Shown in pieces: positions 1 to 15,612 of a DNA stretch of 64,000 nt. The number at the start of each line of letters is the position of its first letter. Position 1 is the first letter of the stretch. The DNA is taken from the NCBI GenBank assembly GCA_958298945.1, contig OY282608.1:14733933-14797932 (forward strand), written 5' to 3'. Source of the DNA: Atherix ibis (Eukaryota; Arthropoda; Insecta; Diptera; Athericidae). The position numbers and the translations under genes were made by a program. Below the pieces are notes generated by a model that was not told where the DNA came from, did no database searches, and worked only from the letters and a program-made list of their open reading frames with translations.

Positions 1-299
1 AAACGAACAAACCAACAAACCAACAAACCAACAAACCAACAAACCAACAAATCAACAAACCAACAAACCAACAAATCAACAAGTCAACAAACCAACAAAC
101 CAACAAACCAACAAACCAAGTAACCAACAAACCAAAAAACCAATAAGCCAACAAATCAACAAACCAACAAACCAACAAATCAACAAGTCAACAAACCAAC
201 AAACCAACAAACCAACAAACCAAGTAACCAACAAACCAAAAAACCAACAAACCAACAAACCAACAAACCAACAAACCAACAAACTAACAAACCAACAAA

Positions 300-2430
300 C
301 CAACAAACGGTCAAACCAACAAACCAACAAGCCAACAAAGCAACAAACCAACAAGCCAACAAACCAACAAACCAACAAACTAACAAACCAAGTAACCAAC
401 AAACCAACAAACCAAAAAGCAAACAAACCAACAAACCAACAAACGAACAAAAGAACAAACAAACAAACGAACAAACCAACAAACCAACAAACCAACAAAC
501 CAACAAACGAACAAACCAACAAACGAACAAACCAACAAACCAACAAACCAACAAACCAACAAACCAACTAACCAAGTAACCAACAAACCAACAAACGAAC
601 AAACCAACAAACAAACAAACCAACAAACGATCAAACCAACAAACGAACAAACCAACAAACCAACAAACCAACAAACCAACAAACCAACAAACCAACAAAC
701 CAAGAAACCAAGAAACCAACAAACCAACAAGCCAACAAACCAACAAACCTACAAACCAATAAACCAACAAACCAACAAACCAACAAACCAACAAACGAAC
801 AAACAAACAAACCAACAAACCAACAAACCAACAAAACAACAAACCAACAAACCACCAAGCCAACAAACCAACAAACCAACAAACCAACAAACCAAGTAAC
901 TAACAAACCAACAAACCAACAAGCCAACAAACCAACAAACCAACAAACGAACAAACGAACAAACGAACAAACGAACAAACCAACAAACCAACAAACCAAC
1001 AAACCAAGTAACCAACAAACCAACAAACGAACAAACCAACAAACAAACAAACCAACAAACCAACAAACCAACAAACGAACAAACCAACAAACCAACAAGC
1101 CAACAAACCAAGAAACCGACAAACCAACAAATCAACAAGCCAACAAACCAACAAACCAACAAACCAAAAAACCAACAAACCAACAAACCAACAAGCCAAC
1201 AAACCAACAAACCAACAAACCAAGTAACCAACAACCCAACAAACCAACAAGCCAACAAACCAACAAACCAACAAGCAACCAAAACAACAAACCAACAAGC
1301 CAACAAACCAACAAACCAACATAGGAACAAACAAACAAACCAACAAAACAACAAACCAACAAATCTGCAAACCAACAAACGAACAAACCAACAAACAAAC
1401 AAACCAACAAACCCACAAACCAACAAACCAAGTAAACAACAAACCAACAAACCAACAAACCAACAAACCAACAAACCAACAAACCAAGAAACCAACAAAA
1501 CAACAAGCCAACAAACCTACAAACCAACAAACCAGCAAACCAACAAACAAACAAACCAACAAACGAACAAACAAACAAACGAACAAACGAACAAACGAAC
1601 AAACTAACAAATGAAGAAACCAACAAACCAACAAACCAACAAACGGTCAAACCAACAAACCAACAAGCCAACAAACCAACAAACCAACAAGCCAACAAAC
1701 CAACAAACCAACAAACTAACAAACCAAGTAACCAACAAACCAACAAACCAAAAAGCAAACAAACCAACAAACCAACAAACGAACAAAAGAACAAACAAAC
1801 AACCGAACAAACCAACAAACCAACAAACCAACAAACCAACAAACGAACAAACCAACAAACCAACAAACCAACAAACCAACTAACCAAGTAACCAACAAAC
1901 CAACAAACGAACAAACCAACAAACAAACAAACCAACAAACGATCAAACCAACAAACGAACAAACCAACAAACCAACAAACCAACAAACCAACAAACCAAC
2001 AAACCAACAAACCAAGAAACCAAGAAACCAACAAACCAACAAGCCAACAAACCAACAAACCTACAAACCAATAAACCAACAAACCAACAAACCAACAAAC
2101 CAACAAACGAACAAACAAACAAACCAACAAACCAACAAACCAACAAAACAACAAACCAACAAACCACCAAGCCAACAAACCAACAAACCAACAAACCAAC
2201 AAACCAAGTAACTAACAAACCAACAAACCAACAAGCCAACAAACCAACAAACCAACAAACGAACAAACGAACAAACGAACAAACCAACAAACCAACAAAC
2301 CAACAAACCAAGTAACCAACAAACCAACAAACGAACAAACCAACAAACAAACAAACCAACAAACCAACAAACCAACAAACGAACAAACCAACAAACCAAC
2401 AAGCCAACAAACCAAGAAACCGAAAAACAA
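300..2430. repeat. Partial HOR copies about 1.3 kb apart
   Basis: The barcode order around aaacggtc (GG at 309) and aaacgatc (GATC at 629) recurs at 1,645 and 1,941. The offset is 1,336 bp at the first marker, 1,312 at the second, and about 1,304 at the aagaaaccg junction (1,111 and 2,415). Offset changes of 8 or 24 bases are gains or losses of whole units. The same markers recur at 3,511/4,015 and 6,702/7,230, so this is a shortened relative of the 3.2 kb HOR to its right. Confidence 0.8.
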
Positions 2431-2435
2431 ACAAA

Positions 2436-5400
2436 TCAACAAGCCAACAAACCAACAAACCAACAAACCAAAAAACCAACAAACCTACAAACCAACAAGC
2501 CAATAAACCAACAAACTAACAAACGAACAAACAAACAAACCAACAAACCAACAAACCAACAAAACAACAAACCAACAAACGAACAAACCAACAAACCAAC
2601 AAACCAACAAATCAACAAGTCAACAAACCAACAAACCAACAAACCAACAAGCCAACAAACCAATAAACCAACAAACGAACAAACGAACAAACCAACAAAC
2701 GAACAAACCAACAAACCAACAAACCAACAAACCAACAAACCAACAAACCAACAAACCAACAAACGAACAAACCAACAAACCAACAAGCCAACAAACCTAC
2801 AAACCAACAAGCCAATAAACCAACAAACTAACAAACGAACAAACAAACAAACCAACAAACCAACAAACCAACAAAACAACAAACCAAAAAACCAACAAAC
2901 GAACAAACAAACAAACCAACAAACCAACAAACCAACAAACCAACAAACCAACAAACCAACAAACCAACAAACGAACAAACAAACAAACCAACACGAACCA
3001 ACAAACCAACAAACCAACAAACCAACAAACTAACAAACCAACAAACCAACAAACCAACAAACCAACAAACCAACAAACCAACAAACGAACAAACCAACAA
3101 ACAAACAAACCAACAAACCAACAAACCAACAAACCAAGTAACCAACAAATCAACAAACCAACAAACCAACAAACCAAAAAACCAACAAACCAACAAACCA
3201 ACAAACCAACAAACCAACAAACCAACAAACCAACAAACCAACAAACCAACAAACCAACAAACCAACAAACCAACAAACCAACAAACCAACAAACCAACAA
3301 ACCAACAAACCAACAAATCAACAAACCAACAAACCAACAAATCAACAAGTCAACAAACCAACAAACCAACAAACCAACAAACCAAGTAACCAACAAACCA
3401 AAAAACCAATAAGCCAACAAACCAACAAACCAACAAACGAACAAACGAACAAACGAACAAACGAACAAACTAACAAATGAAGAAACCAACAAACCAACAA
3501 ACCAACAAACGGTCAAACCAACAAACCAAAAAACCAACAAACCAACAAACCAACAAACCAACAAACCAACAAACCAACAAACCAACAAACCAACAAACCA
3601 ACAAACCAACAAACCAACAAACCAACAAACCAACAAATCAACAAACCAACAAACCAACAAATCAACAAGTCAACAAACCAACAAACCAACAAACCAACAA
3701 ACCAAGTAACCAACAAACCAAAAAACCAATAAGCCAACAAACCAACAAACCAACAAACGAACAAACGAACAAACGAACAAACGAACAAACTAACAAATGT
3801 AGTAACCAACAAACCAACAAACCAAAAAGCAAACAAACCAACAAACCAACAAACGAACAAAAGAACAAACAAACAAACGAACAAACCAACAAACCAACAA
3901 ACCAACAAACCAACAAACGAACAAACCAACAAACCAACAAACCAACAAACCAACTAACCAAGTAACCAACAAACCAACAAACGAACAAACCAACAAACAA
4001 ACAAACCAACAAACGATCAAACCAACAAACGAACAAACCAACAAACCAACAAACCAACAAACCAACAAACCAACAAACCAACAAACCAAGAAACCCAGAC
4101 ACCAACAAACCAACAAGCCAACAAACCAACAAACCTACAAACCAATAAACCAACAAACCAACAAACCAACAAACCAACAAACGAACAAACAAACAAACCA
4201 ACAAAACAACAAACCAACAAACCACCAAGCCAACAAACCAACAAACCAACAAACCAACAAACCAACAAACCAACTAACTAACAAACCAACAAACCAACAA
4301 GCCAACAAACCAACAAACCAACAAACGAACAAACGAACAAACGAACAAACCAACAAACCAACAAACCAACAAACCAAGTAACCAACAAACCAACAAACGA
4401 ACAAACCAACAAACAAACAAACCAACAAACCAACAAACCAACAAACGAACAAACCAACAAACCAACAAGCCAACAAACCAAGAAACCGACAAACCAACAA
4501 ATCAACAAGCCAACAAACCAACAAACCAACAAACCAAAAAACCAACAAACCAACAAACCAACAAGCTAACAAACCAACAAACCAACAAACCAAGTAACCA
4601 ACAACCCAACAAACCAACAAGCCAACAAACCAACAAACCAACAAGCAACCAAAACAACAAACCAACAAGCCAACAAACCAACAAACCAACATAGGAACAA
4701 ACAAACAAACCAACAAAACAACAAACCAACAAATCTGCAAACCAACAAACGAACAAACCAACAAACAAACAAACCAACAAACCCACAAACCAACAAACCA
4801 AGTAAACAACAAACCAACAAACCAACAAACCAACAAACCAACAAACCAACAAACCAAGAAACCAACAAAACAACAAGCCAACAAACCTACAAACCAACAA
4901 ACCAGCAAACCAACAAACAAACAAACCAACAAACGAACAAACAAACAAACCAACAAACCAACAAACCAACAAACCAAAAAACCAACAAACCAACAAACCA
5001 ACAAGCCAACAAACCAACAAACCAACAAACCAACAAACCAAGTAACCAACAAACCAACAAACCAACAAGCCAACAAACCAACAAACCAACACCCGAACAA
5101 ACGAACAAACCAACAAACGAACAAACCAACAAACCAACAAACCAACAAACGAACAAACCAACAAACCAACAAGCCAACAAACCAACAAACCAACAAGCCA
5201 ACAAACCAACAAACCAACAAACCAACAAACCAACAAACGAACAAACACACAAACCAACAAACCAACAAACCAACAAAACAACAAGCCAACAAACCAACAA
5301 ACCAACAAACCATCAACCAACAAACCAACAAACCAACAAACGAACAAACAAACAAACCAACAAACCAAAAAACCAACAAACCAACAAACCAACAAACCAA

Positions 5401-5634
5401 CAAGCCAACAAACCAACAAACCAACAAACCATCAACCAACAAACCAACAAACCAACAAACGAACAAACAAACAAACCAACAAACCAACAAACCAATAAAC
5501 CAACAAACCAACAAACCAACAAGCCAACAAACCAACAAACCAACAAACCATCAACCAACAAACCAACAAACCAACAAACGAACAAACAAACAAACCAACA
5601 AGCCAACAAACCAAGAAACCGACAAACCAACAAA
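2436..5634. repeat. ~3.2 kb higher-order repeat, copy 1
   Basis: This block is collinear with 5,635-8,815. Paired markers are aaatgaag (ATG at 3,477 and 6,668, offset 3,191), aaacggtc (3,511 and 6,702, offset 3,191), aaacgatc (4,015 and 7,230, offset 3,215), the rare ataggaac (4,691 and 7,978, offset 3,287) and acccgaac (about 5,091 and 8,363, offset 3,272). The drift of the offset shows internal gains and losses of units after duplication. Ends are placed where collinearity is lost and are good to about 50 bases. Confidence 0.85.
5311..5605. repeat. 119-bp subrepeats marked by a 7-bp unit
   Basis: The register-breaking junction ccatcaaccaac, where one unit lost a base, occurs with catc at 5,311, 5,430 and 5,549, exactly 119 bases apart (14 units of 8 plus one of 7). 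Two blocks are complete and the third is cut at about 5,605. The second block differs from the first by an aaaccaat unit. Confidence 0.9.
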
Positions 5635-6369
5635 TCAACAAGCCAACAAACCAACAAACCAACAAACCAAAAAACCAACAAACCTACAAACCAACAAACC
5701 AATAAACCAACAAACTAACAAACGAACAAACAAACAAACCAACAAACCAACAAACCAACAAAACAACAAACCAACAAACGAACAAACCAACAAACCAACA
5801 AACCAACAAATCAACAAGTCAACAAACCAACAAACCAACAAACCAACAAGCCAACAAACCAATAAACCAACAAACGAACAAACGAACAAACCAACAAACG
5901 AACAAACCAACAAACCAACAAACCAACAAACCAACAAACCAACAAACCAACAAACCAACAAACGAACAAACCAACAAACCAACAAGCCAACAAACCTACA
6001 AACCAACAAGCCAATAAACCAACAAACTAACAAACGAACAAACAAACAAACCAACAAACCAACAAACCAACAAAACAACAAACCAAAAAACCAACAAACG
6101 AACAAACAAACAAACCAACAAACCAACAAACCAACAAACCAACAAACCAACAAACGAACAAACAAACAAACCAACACGAACCAACAAACCAACAAACCAA
6201 CAAACCAACAAACTAACAAACCAACAAACCAACAAACCAACAAACCAACAAACCAACAAACCAACAAACCAACAAACGAACAAACCAACAAACAAACAAA
6301 CCAACAAACCAACAAACCAACAAACCAAGTAACCAACAAATCAACAAACCAACAAACCAACAAACCAAA

Positions 6370-6505
6370 AAACCAACAAACCAACAAACCAACAAACCAA
6401 CAAACCAACAAACCAACAAACCAACAAACCAACAAACCAACAAACCAACAAACCAACAAACCAACAAACCAACAAACCAACAAACCAACAAACCAACAAA
6501 CCAAC
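6370..6505. repeat. Perfect run of 17 consensus units
   Basis: Between an aaaccaaa unit and an aaatcaac unit, 136 bases are uninterrupted aaaccaac, exactly 17 units. Such pure runs are the likeliest slippage-prone parts of the array. Confidence 0.9.
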
Positions 6506-6705
6506 AAATCAACAAACCAACAAACCAACAAATCAACAAGTCAACAAACCAACAAACCAACAAACCAACAAACCAAGTAACCAACAAACCAAAAAACCAA
6601 TAAGCCAACAAACCAACAAACCAACAAACGAACAAACGAACAAACGAACAAACGAACAAACTAACAAATGAAGAAACCAACAAACCAACAAACCAACAAA
6701 CGGTC

Positions 6706-6849
6706 AAACCAACAAACCAACAAACCAACAAACCAACAAACCAACAAACCAACAAACCAACAAACCAACAAACCAACAAACCAACAAACCAACAAACCAA
6801 CAAACCAACAAACCAACAAACCAACAAACCAACAAACCAACAAACCAAC
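6706..6849. repeat. Perfect run of 18 consensus units
   Basis: From the end of aaacggtc to the next aaatcaac, 144 bases are uninterrupted aaaccaac, exactly 18 units. The corresponding run in the 3.2 kb partner (from 3,515) is broken by an aaaccaaa unit. Confidence 0.9.
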
Positions 6850-8497
6850 AAATCAACAAACCAACAAACCAACAAATCAACAAGTCAACAAACCAACAAA
6901 CCAACAAACCAACAAACCAACAAACCAAGTAACCAACAAACCAAAAAACCAATAAGCCAACAAACCAACAAACCAACAAACGAACAAACGAACAAACGAA
7001 CAAACTAACAAATGAAGTAACCAACAAACCAACAAACCAAAAAGCAAACAAACCAACAAACCAACAAACGAACAAAAGAACAAACAAACAAACGAACAAA
7101 CCAACAAACCAACAAACCAACAAACCAACAAACGAACAAACCAACAAACCAACAAACCAACAAACCAACTAACCAAGTAACCAACAAACCAACAAACGAA
7201 CAAACCAACAAACAAACAAACCAACAAACGATCAAACCAACAAACGAACAAACCAACAAACCAACAAACCAACAAACCAACAAACCAACAAACCAACAAA
7301 CCAAGAAACCAAGAAACCAACAAACCAACAAGCCAACAAACCAACAAACCTACAAACCAATAAACCAACAAACCAACAAACCAACAAACCAACAAACGAA
7401 CAAACCAAGAAACCAAGAAACCAACAAACCAACAAGCCAACAAACCAACAAACCTACAAACCAATAAACCAACAAACCAACAAACCAACAAACCAACAAA
7501 ACAACAAACCAACAAACCACCAAGCCAACAAACCAACAAACCAACAAACCAACAAACCAACTAACTAACAAACCAACAAACCAACAAGCCAACAAACCAA
7601 CAAACCAACAAACGAACAAACGAACAAACGAACAAACCAACAAACCAACAAACCAACAAACCAAGTAACCAACAAACCAACAAACGAACAAACCAACAAA
7701 CAAACAAACCAACAAACCAACAAACCAACAAACGAACAAACCAACAAACCAACAAGCCAACAAACCAAGAAACCGACAAACCAACAAATCAACAAGCCAA
7801 CAAACCAACAAACCAACAAACCAAAAAACCAACAAACCAACAAACCAACAAGCCAACAAACCAACAAACCAACAAACCAAGTAACCAACAACCCAACAAA
7901 CCAACAAGCCAACAAACCAACAAACCAACAAGCAACCAAAACAACAAACCAACAAGCCAACAAACCAACAAACCAACATAGGAACAAACAAACAAACCAA
8001 CAAAACAACAAACCAACAAATCTGCAAACCAACAAACGAACAAACCAACAAACAAACAAACCAACAAACCCACAAACCAACAAACCAAGTAAACAACAAA
8101 CCAACAAACCAACAAACCAACAAACCAACAAACCAAGAAACCAACAAAACAACAAGCCAACAAACCTACAAACCAACAAACCAGCAAACCAACAAACAAA
8201 CAAACCAACAAACGAACAAACAAACAAACCAACAAACCAACAAACCAAAAAACCAACAAACCAACAAACCAACAAGCCAACAAACCAACAAACCAACAAA
8301 CCAACAAACCAAGTAACCAACAAACCAACAAACCAACAAGCCAACAAACCAACAAACCAACACCCGAACAAAGGAACAAACCAACAAACGAACAAACCAA
8401 CAAACCAACAAACCAACAAACGAACAAACCAACAAACCAACAAGCCAACAAACCAACAAACCAACAAGCCAACAAACCAACAAACCAACAAACCAAC

Positions 8498-11400
8498 AAA
8501 CCAACAAACGAACAAACACACAAACCAACAAACCAACAAACCAACAAAACAACAAGCCAACAAACCAACAAACCAACAAACCATCAACCAACAAACCAAC
8601 AAACCAACAAACGAACAAACAAACAAACCAACAAACCAAAAAACCAACAAACCAACAAACCAACAAACCAACAAGCCAACAAACCAACAAACCAACAAAC
8701 CATCAACCAACAAACCAACAAACCAACAAACGAACAAACAAACAAACCAACAAACCAAAAAACCAACAAACCAACAAACCAACAAACCAACAAGCCAACA
8801 AACCAACAAACCAACAAACCCACAAACCAACAAACCAAGTAAACAACAAACCAACAAACCAACAAACCAACAAACCAACAAACCAACAAAACAACAAGCC
8901 AACAAACCTACAAACCAACAAACCAGCAAACCAACAAACAAACAAACCAACAAACGAACAAACAAACAAACCAACAAACCAACAAACCAAAAAACCAACA
9001 AACCAACAAACCAACAAACCAACAAGCCAACAAACCAACAAACCAACAAACCAACAAACCAAGTAACCAACAAACCAACAAACCAACAAACCAACAAGCC
9101 AACAAACCAACAAACCAACACCCGAACAAACGAACAAACCAACAAACGAACAAACCAACAAACCAACAAACCAACAAACGAACAAACCAACAAACCAAAA
9201 AACCAACAAACCAACAAACCAGCAAACCAACAAGCCAACAAACCAACAAACCAACAAACCAAGTAACCAACAAACCAACAAACCAACCAGCCAACAAACC
9301 AATAAACCAACAAACGAACAAACGAACAAACCAACAAACGAACAAACCAGCAAACCAACAAACCAACAAACCAACAAACGAACAAACCAACAAACCAACA
9401 AGCCAACAAACCTACCAACCAACGAGCCAATAAACCGACAAATTAACAAACGAACAAACAAACAAATCAACAAACCAACAAACCAACAAACCAACAAACC
9501 AACAAACCAACAAACCAACAAACGAACAAACCAACAAACAAACAAACCAACAAACCAACAAACCAACAAACAAAGTAACCAACAAACCAACAAACCAACA
9601 AACCAACAAACCAAAAAACCAAAAAACCAACAAACCAACAAACCAACAAACCAACAAACCAACAAACCAACAAACCAACAAACCAACAAACCAAAAAACC
9701 AAAAAACCAACAAACCAACAAACCAACAAACCAACAAACCAATAAACCAACAAACGAACAAACGAACAAACCAACAAACCAACAAACGAACAAACCAGCA
9801 AACCAACAAACCAACAAACCAACAAACCAACAAACCAACAAACCAACAAACCAACAAACCAACAAGCCAACAAACCTACCAACCAACGAGCCAATAAACC
9901 GACAAATTAACAAACGAACAAACAAACAAATCAACAAACCAACAAACCAACAAACCAACAAACCAACAAACCAACAAACCAACAAACGAACAAACCAACA
10001 AACAAACAAACCAACAAGCCAACAAACCAACAAACCAAGTAACCAACAAACCAACAAACCAACAAACAAACAAACCAAAAAACCAAAAAACCAACAAACC
10101 AACAAACCAACAAACCAACAAACCAACAAACCAACAAACCAACAAACCAACAAACCAACAAACCAACAAACCAACAAACCAACAAACCAATAAGTCAACA
10201 AACCAACAAACCAACAAACCAACAAATCAAGTAACCAACAAACCAACAACCCAACAAGCCAACAAACCAACAAACCAACAAACGAACAAACGAACAAACG
10301 AACAAACAAACAAATGAACAAACCAACAAACCAACAAACCAACAAACCAACAAACGAACAAACCAACAAACCAACAAGCCAACAAACCTACCAACCAACG
10401 AGCCAATAAACCGACAAATTAACAAACGAACAAACAAACAAATCAACAAACCAACAAACCAACAAACCAACAAACCAACAAACCAACAAACCAACAAACG
10501 AACAAACCAACAAACAAACAAACCAACAAACCAACAAACCAACAAACCAAGTAACCAACAAACCAACAAACCAACAAACAAACAAACCAAAAAACCAAAA
10601 AACCAACAAACCAACAAACCAACAAACCAACAAACCAACAAACCAACAAACCAACAAACCAACAAACCAACAAACCAACAAACCAACAAACCAAGAAACC
10701 AAGAAACCAAGAAACCAAAAAACCAACAAGCCAACAAACCAACAAACCAACAAGCCAACAAACCAACAAACCAACAAACCAACAAACCAACAAACCAACA
10801 AACCAAGTAACCAACAAACCAACAAACCAACAAGCCAACAAACCAACAAACTAACAAACGAACAAACGAACAAACCAACAAACCAACAAACCAAGTAACC
10901 AACAAAACCAACAAACGAACAAACCAACAAACAAATAAACCAACAAACGAATAAACCAACAAACAAACAAACCAACAAACCTACAAGCCAACAAACCAAG
11001 AAACCAACAAACCAACAAATCAACAAGCCAACAAACCAACAAACCAACAAACCAAAAAACCAACAAACCAACAAACCAACAAGCCAACAAACCAACAAAC
11101 CAACAAAGCAAGTAACCAACAAACCAACAAACCAACAAGCCAACAAACCAACAAACCAACAAACCAACATGCAAACAAAACAACAAACCAACAAGCCCCC
11201 AAACCAACAAACCAGCAAAGGAACAAACAAACAAACCAACAAACCAACAAACCAACAAACCAACAAACCAACAAACGAACAAACCAAGAAACAAAGAAAC
11301 CAACAAACCAACAAACCAACAAACCAAGTAAACAACAAACCAACAAACCAACAAACCAACAAACCAAGAAACAAATAAACCAACAAAACAACAAGCCCAC

Positions 11401-14400
11401 AAACCAACCAACCAACAAACCAACAAACCAACAAACCAACAAACCAACAAACGAACAAACAAACAAACCAACAAACCAACAAACCAAAAAACCAACAAAC
11501 CAACATACCAACAAGCCAACAAACCAACAAACCAACAAACCAACAAACCAAGTAACCAACAAACCAACAAAATAACAAGCCAACAAACCAACAAACCAAC
11601 AAACGAACAAACGAACAAACCAACAAACGAACAAACCAACAAACCAATAAACCAACAAACGAACAAACCAACAAGCCAACAAACCAACAAACCGACAAGC
11701 CAACAAACCAACAAACCAACAAACGAACAAACACACAAACCAACAAACCCACAAACCAACAAACCAAGAAACCAACAAACCAACAAGCCAACAAACCAAC
11801 AAACCAACAAACCAAGTAACCAACAAACCAACAAACCAAGAAACCAACATACCAACAAACCAATAAGCCAACAAACCAACAAGCCAACAAACGAACAAAC
11901 AAACAAACCAACAAACCAACAAACCAACAAACCAAAAAACCAACAAACCAACAAACCAACAAGCCAACAAACCAACAAACCAAGTAACCAACAAACCAAC
12001 AAACCAACAAACCAACAAACCAACAAACCAAGAAACCAACAAACCAACAAACCTACAAGCCAACAAGCCAACATACCAACAAGCCAACAAACGAACAAAC
12101 GAACAAAGCAACAAACCAACAAACCAACAAGCGAACAAACCAACAAACCAACAAACCAACAAACCAACAAACCAACAAACCAAAAAACCAACAAACCAAC
12201 AAACCAACAAACCAACAAACCAACAAACGAACAAACGAACAAGCCAACAAACCAACAAACCAACAAACCAACATACCAACAAACCAAAAAACGAACAAAC
12301 AAACAAACCAAAAAACCAACAAACCAACAAGCCAACAAACGAACAAACCAACAAACGAGCAAACAAACAAACCAGCAAACCAACAAACCAACAAACCAAC
12401 AAACCAACAAGCCAACAAACCAACAAACCAACAAACCACCAAACCAACAAACCAACAATCCAACAAGCCAACAAACAAACAAACTACCAAAACAACAAAC
12501 CAACAAACGAACAAACCAACAAACCAACAAACCAATAAACCAAGTAACCAACAAACCAACAAAAAAAACGAACAAACCAACAAACAAACAAACCAACAAA
12601 CGATCAAACCAACAAACGAACAAACCAACAAACCAACAAACCAACAAACCAACAAACCAACAAACCACGAAACCAACAAACCAACAAGCCAACAAACCAA
12701 CAAACCAACAAACGAACAAACCAACAAACCAACAAACCAAGTAACCAACAAAACCAACAAACGAACAAACCAACAAACAAATAAACCAGCAAACGAATAA
12801 ACCAACAAACAAACAAACCAACAAACCTACAAGCCAACAAACCAAGAAACCAACAAACCAACAAATCAACAAGCCAACAAACCAACAAACCAACAAACCA
12901 AAAAACCAACAAACCAACAAACCAACAAGCCAACAAACCAACAAACCAACAAACCAAGTAACCAACAAACCAACAAACCAACAAGCCAACAAACCAACAA
13001 ACCAACAAACCAACAAGCAAACAAAACAACAAACCAACAAGCCACAAAACCAACAAACCAACAAACCAACAAACCAACAAACCAAGTAAACAACAAACCA
13101 ACAAACCACCAAACCAACAAACCAAGAAACCAAGAAACCAACAAACCAACAAACCAACAAACGAACAAACCAACAAACAAACAAACCAACAAACCAACAA
13201 ACCAACAAACCAAGTAACCAACAAACCAACAAAACAACAAGCCAACAAACCAACAAACCAACAAACGAACAAACGAACAAACCAACAAACGAACAAACCA
13301 ACAAACCAATAAACCAACAAACGAACAAACCAACAAGCCAACAAACCAACAAACCAACAAACGAACAAACTAACAAACCAACAAACCAACAAGCCAACAA
13401 ACCAACAAACCAAGTAAACAACGAACCAACAAACAAACAAACCAACAAACCAACAAACCAACAAACCAACAAACCAACAAACCAACAAACCAACAAACCA
13501 ACAAACGAACAAACCAACAAACAAACAAACCAACAAACCAACAAACCAAGTAAACAATAAACCAACAAACCAACAAACCAACAAACCAAGAAACCAAGAA
13601 ACCAACAAAACAACAAGCCCACAAACCAACAAACCAACAAACCAACAAACCAACAAACCAACAAACGAACAAACAAACAAACCAACAAACCAACAAACCA
13701 ACAAACCAACAAACCAACATACCAACAAGCCAACAAACCAACAAACCAACAAACCAACAAACCAAGTAACCAACAAACCAACAAAACAACAAGCCAACAA
13801 ACCAACAAACCAACAAACGAACAAACGAACAAACCAACAAACGAACAAACCAACAAACCAATAAACCAACAAACGAACAAACCAACAAGCCAACAAACCA
13901 ACAAACCAACAAGCCAACAAACCAACAAACCAACAAACGAACAAACACACAAACCAACAAACTAACAAACCAACAAACCAACAAGCCAACAAACCAACAA
14001 ACCAACAAACCAACAAACCAACAAACCAACAAACCAAGAAACCAACAAACCAACAAGCCAACAAACCAACAAACCAACAAACCAAGTAACCAACAAACCA
14101 ACAAACCAACAAACCAAGAAACCAACAAACCAACAAACCAACAAGCCAACAAACCAACAAGCCAACAAACGAACAAACAAACAAACCAACAAACCAACAA
14201 ACCAAAAAACCAACAAACCAACAAACCACCAAGCCAACAAACCAACAAACCAAGTAACCAACAAACCAACAAACCAACAAACCAACAAACCAACAAACCA
14301 AGAAACCAACAAACCAACAAACCTACAAGCCAACAAGCCAACATGCCAACAAGCCAACAAACGAACAAACGAACAAACCAACAAACCAACAAACCAACAA

Positions 14401-15612
14401 GCAAACAAACCAACAAACCAACAAACCAACAAACCAAAAAACCAACAAACCAACAAACCAACAAACCAACAAACCAACAAACGAACAAACGAACAAGCCA
14501 ACAAACCAACAAACCAACAAACCAACATACCAACAAACCAACAAACCAAAAAACGAACAAACAAACAAACCAAAAAACCAACAAACCAACAAGCCAACAA
14601 ACGAACAAACCAACAAACGAGCAAACAAACAAACCAGCAAACCAACAAACCAACAAACCAACAAACCAACAAGCCAACAAACCAACAAACCACCAAACCA
14701 ACAAACCAACAAGCCAACAAGCCAACAAACCAACAAACCAACAAAACAACAAACCAACAAACCAACAAACAATCAAACCAACAAGCCAACAAACCAACAA
14801 ACCAAGAAACCAACAAACCAACAAACCAACAAACCAACAAACCAACAAACCAACAAACCAACAAACCAAAAAACCAACAAACCAACAAACCAACAAACGA
14901 ACAAGCCAACAAACCAAAAAACCAACAAACCAACAAACCAACAAACAAAGCAACCAAGAAACCAACAAACCAACAAGCCAACAAACCAACAAACCAACAA
15001 GCCAACAAACCAACAAACCAACAAACCAACAAACCAACAAACCAAGTAACCAACAAACCAACAAACCAACAAGCCAACAAACCAACAAACCATCAAACCA
15101 ACAAACCAACAAACCAACAAACCAACAAACCAACAAACCAAGTAACCAACAAAACCAACAAACCACCAAACCAACAAACCAACAAGCCAACAAGCCAACA
15201 AACCAACAAACCAACAAAACAACAAACCAACAAACCAACAAACAATCAAACCAACAAGCCAACAAACCAACAAACCAAGTAACCAACAAACCAACAAAAA
15301 AAACGAACAAACCAACAAACAAACAAACCAACAAACGATCAAACCAACAAACGAACAAACCAACAAACCAACAAACCAACAAACCAACAAACCAACAAAC
15401 CAACAAACCAACAAACCAACAAACCAACAAACCAACAAACCAAGAAACCAAGAAACCAACAAACCAACAAGCCAACAAACCAACAAACCAACAAGCCAAC
15501 AAACCAACAAACCAACAAACCAACAAACCAACAAACCAACAAACCAAGTAACCAACAAACCAACAAACCAACAAGCCAACAAACCAACAAACCAACAAAC
15601 CAACAAGCCAAC
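8498..15612. repeat. 7.1 kb block, tandem copy 1
   Basis: This block is repeated directly downstream at 15,613-22,705. Collinearity begins at aaacgaac-aaacacac (8,506 and 15,621, offset 7,115). Upstream of that the copies differ: the unit at 8,490 is aaaccaac and its partner at 15,605 is aagccaac. Further matched markers are the catgc junction near 11,169 and 18,260 (offset 7,091), aacaatcaaacc near 14,771 (offset 7,099) and gcaaccaag near 14,951 (offset 7,107). A run of three ccaag units near 10,692 has two in the partner. Inside the block an A8 tract at 12,561 and another at 15,296 suggest an older ~2.7 kb internal repeat. Confidence 0.88.
8582..8819. repeat. 119-bp subrepeats, pair
   Basis: Two copies of the same 119-base block begin at 8,582 and 8,701, each opened by the 7-bp unit junction catcaacc. 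They correspond to the blocks at 5,311-5,605 in the neighbouring 3.2 kb copy, which has one more block, so block number changed between HOR copies. Confidence 0.9.

Larger units (their letters stand above)
5635..8815. repeat. ~3.2 kb higher-order repeat, copy 2
   Basis: This is the head-to-tail partner of 2,436-5,634, with the same series of rare variants in the same order. It contains the two longest perfect runs of the consensus that I found (6,370-6,505 and 6,706-6,849). In copy 1 the 6,706 run is interrupted by an aaaccaaa unit near 3,527. Its right end overlaps the start of the 7.1 kb block, so successive duplications reused the same sequence. Confidence 0.83.

Noticed and set aside
2070..2080. 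AATAAA polyadenylation-like signals, here and at many other sites
   Set aside because: They arise automatically when an aaaccaat unit precedes a consensus unit. No gene ends nearby and they recur with the HORs.
12561..12568. A8 tracts as retrotransposon poly(A) tails
   Set aside because: No element body or target-site duplication lies next to them. They are units with C-to-A changes and are followed directly by normal array sequence.
10851..13952. 1,033-residue open frame on the minus strand, and many similar frames
   Set aside because: It is a translation of the satellite (VGLLVCWF repeated), begins at TTG, overlaps equally open frames in the other phases, and is not frame-preserved in the duplicated copy.
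14343..15551. 402-residue plus-strand frame rich in K, P, T, N and Q, beginning with ATG
   Set aside because: It is the plus-strand reading KPTNQQTN of the same unit. The ATG comes from a catgcc variant, and in the 7.1 kb partner (from 21,442) whole-unit differences shift the frame partway.
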